A program made the translations under genes and the position numbers. Below, one piece after another: positions 57,067 through 64,000 of a DNA stretch of 64,000 nt (its first letter is position 1; each line of letters begins with the position of its first letter). The DNA is from Ophthalmolycus amberensis (lineage: Eukaryota > Chordata > Actinopteri > Perciformes > Zoarcidae): contig JAFEUB010000894.1 in the NCBI GenBank assembly GCA_024529925.1, forward strand, positions 1,026,501 to 1,090,500, given 5' to 3'. Below the pieces are notes generated by a model. The model had not been told where the DNA came from. It did no database searches and was given only the letters and a program-made list of their open reading frames with translations.

Positions 57067-58496
57067 CAAAGGATGTAGAATTTTAGGAAAGAAATTGGAA
57101 AGGATGAAGATGGACTGCTGTTTGAAGCAGAGGGAACAAGTGACTGTTGCGCAAGTAAAATCTCGTCACTCCAGTCAAGACACACGTCCCAAATATTTAC
57201 CGAAGTCCTAAACTTTTGGTGTTGTATTCGGTCAGTGTTTTTCAACCTTTCCTGAGCCGCGGCACATGTTTTACAATATCAGTGGTGAAACTGAATTCAT
57301 ACGAGCAGCTGAAAATTTAAATGTTCTATCTGTAATTCAATGATCGGTTCAGAACACAATAGTGAATAATAGCTTCGTAAAATCATGTTTATTGAGTTTG
57401 TATTACTGTCGTAACAAAAACATAAAAAGCAATCAAAGGCCTGATGTCGCAGCAGCCACACTATAAATGACAGTACTGTATGTATTGCCTGATATCAGAC
57501 ATGTCAACTCGTTGCACTGTTTGCAGACTTGAACTCAGTGGAGTGGGTGGATTCAAAGGTGTACTGTATGTTATGAGAAGGAAATACTCAAATGTGTTGC
57601 AGTTGTATTTATGTCTATCGTAACAAACGGGCAATACTTGGAACATATTTCCTATGCCACAGACCATACTGTCATCTTATTTGGCTTTTGAAAATGAGCT
57701 GGTTAAAAGGCCCAATAAGCATTTTATAAATTACAGATACATTAATGAAGTGTTTCCCTCGTCAATGGAAAAATATACTTCAGTTTTTCTTAAGAGAACC
57801 GATTCAAACAAGTAGATAAATGATGGGTGTAAAAGAAAAACAAGAAACCTGTCAATCATTTGGGGAGCAACAGACGAGGCAATGCTTTCGTTTGTATTTG
57901 GATTACAGCTTTAAACAATTTGATCGGCAATATGACACCTAAATCAAACTAAGCCATATAATAATGAATAAGACGGGAACCCACTCTTAGTAATTATTAA
58001 TATTATGGTTTAGTTCGATTTAGAATGATGCTGTCTGTTTTTGACTGAATGGGCATCTGAACAAAAAAGCAGCTAAATTAAAAAGTGCACTTTTCTAGAT
58101 AGTTTAATGCATCTCCATGTATTTTAGTCAGCCTGTGTGTCAGTTCCACTTTTCACAAATCCTGGATTTTATTTTCATCCCATGCAGCTGGTTTGTATCG
58201 CCATGCTGTCAGTATGTCAGTTAACCTGCAGGCTTATGTCGCTAATCACTGACATCTGCCTGAGGTGGATTTCTATTTGGGTCTGACGAACTTACAAAAC
58301 TGGTGATAAGTACAGTTGTACAGGCAGATAAAGGACTGTGTATTTCAAGCTGACACACCTATGTGAACACAATGTCTTACGTAGAACATTTAAATAGGAT
58401 GTACAGTAGAATGAGGTCCTGAACTTAACAGAAAACAATCACAATTGTTCTGATCCACCACCAGTTGTAGTTAACCTGCTCATTCTTTATCTTCAT

Positions 58497-58692
58497 CATG
58501 GTGCCACAGTGGCTCAGAGGAGACTGTCACCAGTAAGTCCTTCCTGGGTGGTCAGATGCACTATGACTCCAGATTGCCTGTAGGTGTAAGTGTGTGAATC
58601 CTGTGATAGCCTGATACACTTCACCTCACCCAGTGCATGCTGGGAAAGGTTCCAGCCCTGAAGAGGATAAGCAGATACAGAAAATAGATGGG
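58497..58692 (+). repeat. Worn copy of a common fish interspersed repeat
   Basis: Phrases GGTGCCACAGTGGCTCAGAG, ACTCCAGATTGCCTGTAGGT, GTAAGTGTGTGAATCCTGTG and GGTTCCAGCCCTGAAGAGGA with ATAAGCAGATACAGAAAATA match the GGCACGGTGGCGCAGTGG...GGATAAGCGGTTACGGAAAA repeat found throughout teleosts. Diverged. Confidence 0.6.
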
Positions 58693-58802
58693 ATTGTTTT
58701 TGTAATATGTACAATCTAGGAATATTGGCTGAGTCAACTGTTGCACTCAAGTTGGTACAAGTAAGTGAACCAGCCAAACGTCTAAAGTACAAATGTCAAT
58801 TT

Positions 58803-61709
58803 TTAATCTGGCGTAAGCGACTGAGGTTGATCTTGCTGCTCTGGCTCCGTGTCTGTTTCTGCCTCATTCTGCTCAGCATCCTGCTCTGGCTGCTGCTGCT
58901 GCTGTTGTTGTTGAGGAGACTGCTGGATGAGTCCCCCGGCCTGTGCAGTGTTGTAGGAGCCACAGCTGCTGCACTTCATCCCCAGCACGTGGAAAGGCAC
59001 CGTGCAGTGGGCTTGGCAGTCGTTACATATAATCTATAATGAGGAAAAACAAAAGTAATGGATTACATGAAAAAGATAACCAAGTGGATGATTAATCACA
59101 ACAATTACAAAGTCTCATCTCTATTGAATTGTACAAATTGGATTGAATGAAATGGAAACAAATGGAGATGACTCAATTCAAATACTAAATGTTGATTTGA
59201 TGGTATTACTGAGGTCTTACTTTGACAGTTGCACCCTGGTATTCAGTGGGCATCGGTGACAGGGAAATCTCTTCGTCTATCTGATCCCAGTGGTCCTCCA
59301 TCTTCCAGGCAGAGTGCATGCACAGAGGACAGCGATACGCTCTTAAATAAATAACAGAAAAACATTGCGTTTAGTGGAAGCACTGCAGTAACCGGAGCAC
59401 ACATGCAGCAGGTCAGAGATCAGCTTTTCCTCACACCGTCTGAATTGAACAAATAGTCAAATGTTCAGTGGTGGAAACCGACTTTGTGTTAGTTTCAGTC
59501 GGACTTTGGATGGAACCATATTAAATAAGAAGACATGAAAACCAATGACTGATGTAGGACTCAATTGTTCGAGCAATGCATGAAATGTTTATGCCAAATA
59601 AATAATACGTTAATGTGGAACAAGACCGTGTTCTACTCAACTATAGAATAATCAGGAAGGATTACACATACCCTGTTTTGACCATGTCATCAAAGCAGGT
59701 CCTGCAGAGAATGTAAACAAACACGTTAATATTTAATAAACAGCTCTATATCAGAGCACATCCTGAAATACGATTACTAAATAAATATATCTATTTAACG
59801 ATGATATAGGACTAGAAGATATATTTAGATTCATTAGTCTACATCACCTACAATATTTGAATGTGTTTATAGATACTATGATTTATTTAAATGTAGTTTG
59901 TAGAGTAATCAATCTGTTCAAAAATCTGGCCAATGTCATACATTTATGTATTTGTTTTCTGCAGTGTAATGAAAATTAGGATATATACATATTGAGATAA
60001 TAATGAGTCATACTTGTGTAAAAGATGGCCGCATGGAAGAACGTGAGCTCCAATTCTGGACGTGTGAATATCCTGAACGCACAAGAGAAAATCATGTCAA
60101 ATCCTAGAGAAGGTAATGAAACGCATAAACACATCAACAGCCCGTCATCGAATGTGTTGCATTACCTCCATACACACTGGGCAGTTCTGCCTCGAAACGT
60201 TTTCAACACACTGAAACATGAAAGATAAATGTAAGTAACAGCAGTGAGGACACTCATTTGCTCATCACACAGAAACAATACAGGCTAATAATCACCTTGT
60301 GGTTTCCCCGCAGATCCTGAGCTAAACACAGATTGCACTTCTCACAGTGGAAATACTTCTCCCGGGGCCCAATCCTGCAGGGGTCCAAACAACGTCACAG
60401 ACGACAATTACCTCATGTATGAACGACATAACTACTGACGACGTAACATATCGTGTTCAGTGGTATGGCAGATTTCTGCATCACTTTATATTATCTTGAA
60501 TAAGTAAACCAGCTATTTCAAAGAGATATATTATATATTACACACATGTTGAATAATTCATAAATGAGACCAAATAATGCATGCAGGCTAAGATAACAGG
60601 CCCTTGCCTTTCATATTACATTCAATGTTATCAGTAGGCTACAATTATCTGAACCAAAGAACATTCAGGCCTCGTCATGTGGATCAAAGTTAAACTAAAT
60701 TTCAAATAAAAGACTGGGTTTCACCTTGAGGCATTTGTACTTTTATTCCCCAAATACGCAGATCACTGTTAGTGTCTTCTATGTAGGCTATAATCCTAAA
60801 AACAGATTTGTAAAAGAGTGACAAGTGTTTATGATGTATAAACTCTACTAGTGCTCACCTGCATATTCCACAGGCCTGACAGTGGTACTGCTTCTTATCC
60901 TTATCGAACAAGTGGCAAATGTCACAGTAATACTCCCCAAACTGCTCATGACACTGCTGGCAAGTCTGCTGGGCCTACAAGAGTGATATCTTTAATTTGT
61001 ACCATTCTTTTAACCACTACATACACAAAAACAACATGAAAACCAAAGGGAAACGAGTGACTTTTAACATCACTTATTGGTACAGCTACAGCTGACGTTG
61101 GAGTTGTTCTTTACCTGCTGCACTGTCTGACACTCAGAGCACTGCACCTCTCTGACTTTGAATCTATCCATCTCGTGGTTCTCCTCTGCATCATGGCACA
61201 GCCGACACACGTACAGTTTACCACAGCAAGGCGCCTGCAGTGCACAGAAACATGTGTGAAATAGTCTCATCACAGCTCGACAACAACATGTATCTGCTGC
61301 AACAAAACTGGAAGTTAAAAGAAAGGTTTGACATAGTCAGTGATAAGCTAAGTAATGACATAATGTTACTCACTAAACTCTAAAGCTCTCACTATTTCCA
61401 TAATATCAACATAATAAAAGGTAAGAGACACTAACTAATATGTCATAACCATTCAGCTGCTGTGTTACAACACTAGCTAGTGTTTTAGTAACCACGTTAC
61501 CTAACGTTAGTAGGTTAGCTATGCTAGCTGTGAGTATACAGTTAAACAGAAGCACTATTCGTTGGAGCAGAGTCACAGTGAGGCACATTCAACATTAACA
61601 TGCCTCCATCATGCATGTAGGGAAAATATATACAATACATTTCAAAAACTTAACTCACTTTCAATAAGCAGCTGCGTACATAATGCTCGCAACCGGCAGG
61701 GGAAGCCAT
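58803..61709 (-). CDS. rchy1: RING finger and CHY zinc finger protein 1 (Pirh2)
   Basis: Nine exons (61709-61659, 61234-61115, 60974-60859, 60374-60296, 60210-60166, 60072-60014, 59701-59672, 59341-59221, 59033-58803) sum to 852 nt, 283 residues. The N-terminal CHY zinc finger (CEHYVRSCLLKAPCCGKLYV, CRLCHDAEENHEMDRF) is followed by CTCHY-type fingers (FGEYYCDICHLFDKDKKQYH), a RING-H2 (CPVCMEDIHTSRIGAHVLPC, GHLLHKTC, YRCPLC) and a zinc ribbon (CNDCQAHCTVPFHVLGMKCS, CGSYNTAQAGG). It is an E3 ubiquitin ligase that, in mammals, targets p53, p27 and others. The C-terminal tail is longer than in human (261 residues by recollection): a run of eight Gln, then a Glu/Gln-rich stretch. Exon 8 adds one Ala at its junction (GAYRCPLC against GYRCPLC). 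Confidence 0.96.
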
Positions 61710-62236
61710 GCTTGCTCCCAAAACAACTGACTCTTTTTCTTCTTCGAGTGCAATGGCGAGACTGACCTTTTTTCTTCTTCTTCGTCTACTTTTTTTTCTT
61801 TTTTCTTTTAGACAGAGCAATGCTGCCCTCTTCCGTTTGAGAATCATAGGTGATGAATGGATTTTTAGATGCATTCTGCCCATATGATCCTGCAACATTT
61901 GCTAAAACCGTTATATTAACGTTACTTCTTTATTGGTTATGCATTAATACATTCCTGTGACATGCCAGTGGCTCCTTTCCTCTCTTTCTCTGTAACATTT
62001 TTGGATTTTAAAATCAATTTCACTTTCAGTTGAACCTTTGTAGGTGGAACTCAAATTAACTTTTTAGTAGAAAGGATCATTTCATTTTTATGCTTTTATT
62101 TTATTTTTTACATTTGCGCTAATTTTGTGAGTTATTTCACTTTGGATGTACCTACAGTAATCAATGTTTTACACTGTTGTGCTACTTCTGCTTTGTTAAC
62201 TATTTACTTATATTGGTCCCCTTACTCATTATGGCT

Positions 62237-62307
62237 GCGCCGCTGGTGTAGTGGTATCATGCAAGATTCCCATTCTTGCGACCCGGGTTCGATTCCCGGG
62301 CGGCGCA
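62237..62307 (+). tRNA. tRNA-Gly (anticodon CCC)
   Basis: Seventy-one bases fold as a full cloverleaf. The acceptor stem GCGCCGC (62237-62243) pairs with GCGGCGC (62300-62306), followed by discriminator A. The D arm contains GGTGTAGTGG, the anticodon loop is ATTCCCATT with CCC at 62269-62271, and the T arm is CCGGGTTCGATTCCCGG, with the intact B box GGTTCGATTCC. No intron. It reads glycine GGG codons. Confidence 0.98.
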
Positions 62308-62310
62308 CGC

Positions 62311-62315
62311 TTTTT
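62311..62315 (+). terminator. RNA polymerase III terminator of the tRNA-Gly gene
   Basis: A TTTTT run four bases past the mature 3' end is the standard Pol III stop. Together with the intact internal promoter it suggests a functional tRNA gene. Confidence 0.85.
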
Positions 62316-62886
62316 GCTTTGGCGACTAATATTGAAAAATAAATTGCTAAAATGTCGCAATGACGAACTGTAGCAAATAACTCCCATGTTCTAATCACCT
62401 ACGCTACACAGTACGTTATCGTGTAACTTGCTGGGTTAATGGTGCGTTTCACAAATGTTTCCAGTTGTAATTTCTTTAACGTTTTTGCATCATGGTTGAT
62501 TAAGCTATGACCACAAATAGGATAATTGTGAAAAGCATTCTACGCTGTTATGCAAAGCTACAAAACTCGCTGTGTTTTGTAGCTTATGCCATAAAAACGT
62601 AGAGGCACATCTTTGAGTGTGTGTGGGAGAAAGAGCGCTTGATTTTGGCTTCATTTCAGCGCGCAGGTTGACGCTGCTGACGCCGCTCTCCGCCATCTTC
62701 AACTTCCTATTGTTTGCATCAGACTGAGGCTGTCTGCGGTGTGTGTGCGAGAGCAGAATCGGCCACCGATTTATCATTAAATAGTAGATTAATAGCCTTT
62801 TACGTTCACGGTCGCTCAAGTTCAGCACAAACCATTTGTATGTCATTGGATTAAAGAAGCTCTCAGGACGCGACCACTAAACCTTG

Positions 62887-63787
62887 ATGATGGAGGACGA
62901 TCAACCCAGAACCTTGTGAGTAACAGCGGCGCAGTCTATGTCCTGGAGAGGGAAGGCTCGGTGTAACTAACGTTACTGTCCGAAATGTTTCCACGTTGTT
63001 GTTTCAATTAAAAACTGTAAAACCCTCTCATTTTGTCACAAATTAACATTTAATTCGTGATATCTTAGCATGTGGGAAAACAGCAACGTTTGTAAATACA
63101 GTACACATGTTGGATTTTTTAGCGTGAAGTTGTTTGATTTACTCGTATAAATAGACGGAACATGAAAATGAAACTGAATTGCTAGCTAATGCTAACGTTA
63201 GTTATCATTGGCCAAAGATCCCAAACGCAGCTAGCCGGTCGCTTTTTTTTTTACAATGAACGCGTTTGTATTGTGAGATTATACTTATCCACTACAATAT
63301 TCGTGTTTTATTAGCAACAGACATGCGTTAGCCAGACCCTCGCAGAGTGGATGTAATTTGAGTGCCGTCTGTTGCCAACCCCAGCTAGCATGAGGCCCTC
63401 ATGAACCGGCTATCTGTAGCTAGCTTTAGCTAGCTGGTAGACGAGCCACGTCAACGCTCGGAGAGAGACGGTCCGGGACAGCTCGTGTTAGACCGGCCAC
63501 ACTCGAGTTATCTGTGTGGGATTGAGACCATACCCAATAATATTTAGTCCACCATCATTGTTTTTATGTTAATTTAAGGAATTGTTGTGGGTTGTAGCTA
63601 GCCCGGTTAACTAGCCTTTGTTTGCTTGCTACTTCCTGTTTGACAAAGACTCAATACCCCCCCTCCCCTCATCTCTCTCCTTGTTTGCAGGTATGTGGGG
63701 AATCTGTCCAGGGATGTCACCGAGCCCCTCATCCTGCAGGTCTTCACACAGATAGGACCTTGCAAGAGCTGTAAAATGATAGTGGAT
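62887..63787 (+). CDS. tial1: TIA1-like RNA-binding protein TIAL1/TIAR (first two coding exons, partial)
   Basis: Exon 1 (62887-62915) begins MMEDDQPRTL and exon 2 (63691-63787) continues YVGNLSRDVTEPLILQVFTQ and IGPCKSCKMIVD. This is the start of the first RRM, with the RNP2 motif LYVGNL. The MMEDD start and CKSCKMI favour TIAL1 over TIA1 (which reads MEDEMPKT and CKNCKMI). The exon junction is phase 2 and in frame. The gene continues beyond the window, so the remaining RRMs and the Gln-rich domain are not seen. TIAR binds U-rich RNA, regulates splicing and translation, and forms stress granules. Confidence 0.92.
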
Positions 63788-64000
63788 GTGAGTGTTAGCC
63801 TCTCTGGTGTATATTGTTTCACTCAACAGTGGCCTGAGAGGTGGTGGTGCTGCTTGTGAAAGTCTCAATATACATTATGTGCATGAAATTGATTTTGTTC
63901 TCCCAGTCTATTATATCAGGCCTGACACTCTAAACTACAGTGGGTGGCTCTTGTCATCTGCAGTGATTAAATTGTCACCCTTTGCTGTGGATTCAATATC

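Larger units (their letters stand above)
54866..58802. other. Spacer between the lrp13-like gene and rchy1
   Basis: Short lrp13-like 3' UTR (poly(A) signal 54894-54899), then a 48-bp perfect palindrome (55142-55189), a pyrimidine-rich tract (55664-57066), and a hAT-like repeat end at about 57230-57275 (GTGTTTTTCAACCTTTCCTG, GAGCCGCGGCACATG). A dispersed-repeat remnant lies at 58497-58692. Part of the 57390-58802 stretch may be the rchy1 3' UTR (complement of AATAAA at 57388-57393), but this is unproven. Confidence 0.45.
61710..62886. other. Head-to-head rchy1/tial1 promoter region with a tRNA gene
   Basis: rchy1 reads left from 61709 and tial1 reads right from 62887. Between them are a tRNA-Gly gene and otherwise non-coding sequence. 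The stretch 62600-62880, GC-richer and with CGs, is likely the tial1 promoter and 5' UTR. Confidence 0.6.

Noticed and set aside
62505..62846. A 113-codon minus-strand frame near tial1.
   Set aside because: It overlaps the tial1 promoter and 5' UTR; no domain or splice support.

Overview
This is a 64 kb piece of a ray-finned fish nuclear genome, most likely a percomorph teleost. The genes are vertebrate, split into many short exons by compact introns. A fish-restricted lipoprotein receptor gene of the lrp13 type is present, and the spacers carry repeats typical of spiny-rayed fishes (a hAT relic, a tRNA-derived SINE, MITEs, a non-LTR RT fragment). Species cannot be named from sequence alone. 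I built exon models by hand from GT/AG boundaries. All complete multi-exon models sum to whole codons except lrp13, which has one surplus base.

Layout. 0-8 kb: an intronless TRIM-type E3 ligase gene (+), a decayed NLR leucine-rich-repeat fragment (-), and zbtb26 (-), whose 5' intron/flank hosts a dead hAT element. 8-16.4 kb: susd1 (-), 19 exons, with its sushi exon array expanded to eight. 18-24 kb: a CAAX-ending paralemmin-like exon (-) and a five-exon MaoC/hot-dog-like gene (-) that I could not name. 25.6-31.3 kb: cfap251/wdr66 (+), a ciliary WD40 gene with an RFX-like X-box upstream and a (TG)26 tract abutting its last acceptor. 31.3-34 kb: repeat-rich spacer, including a TIR element with 10-bp-phased subterminal arrays. 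34.3-34.9 kb: ier3ip1 (-). 37.8-43.4 kb: smad2 (-), 467 codons, same length as the human protein. 45.35-54.9 kb: an lrp13-like vitellogenin-receptor-family gene (+) with an apparent single-base frameshift in exon 8. 55-58.8 kb: non-coding spacer with a perfect AT palindrome and a 1.4 kb pyrimidine-only-biased tract. 58.8-61.7 kb: rchy1 (-). 62.24 kb: tRNA-Gly(CCC). 62.9 kb to the end: first two coding exons of tial1 (+), running off the window.

The genes are not an operon or a single pathway. smad2 next to ier3ip1 matches human 18q21 synteny; the other neighbours come from several human chromosomes. Points that most deserve a second look: the MaoC-like gene lacking the expected catalytic histidine, the susd1 sushi expansion, the lrp13 frameshift and internal module duplication, and a CTAACGTTAG palindrome that appears only near gene 5' ends.
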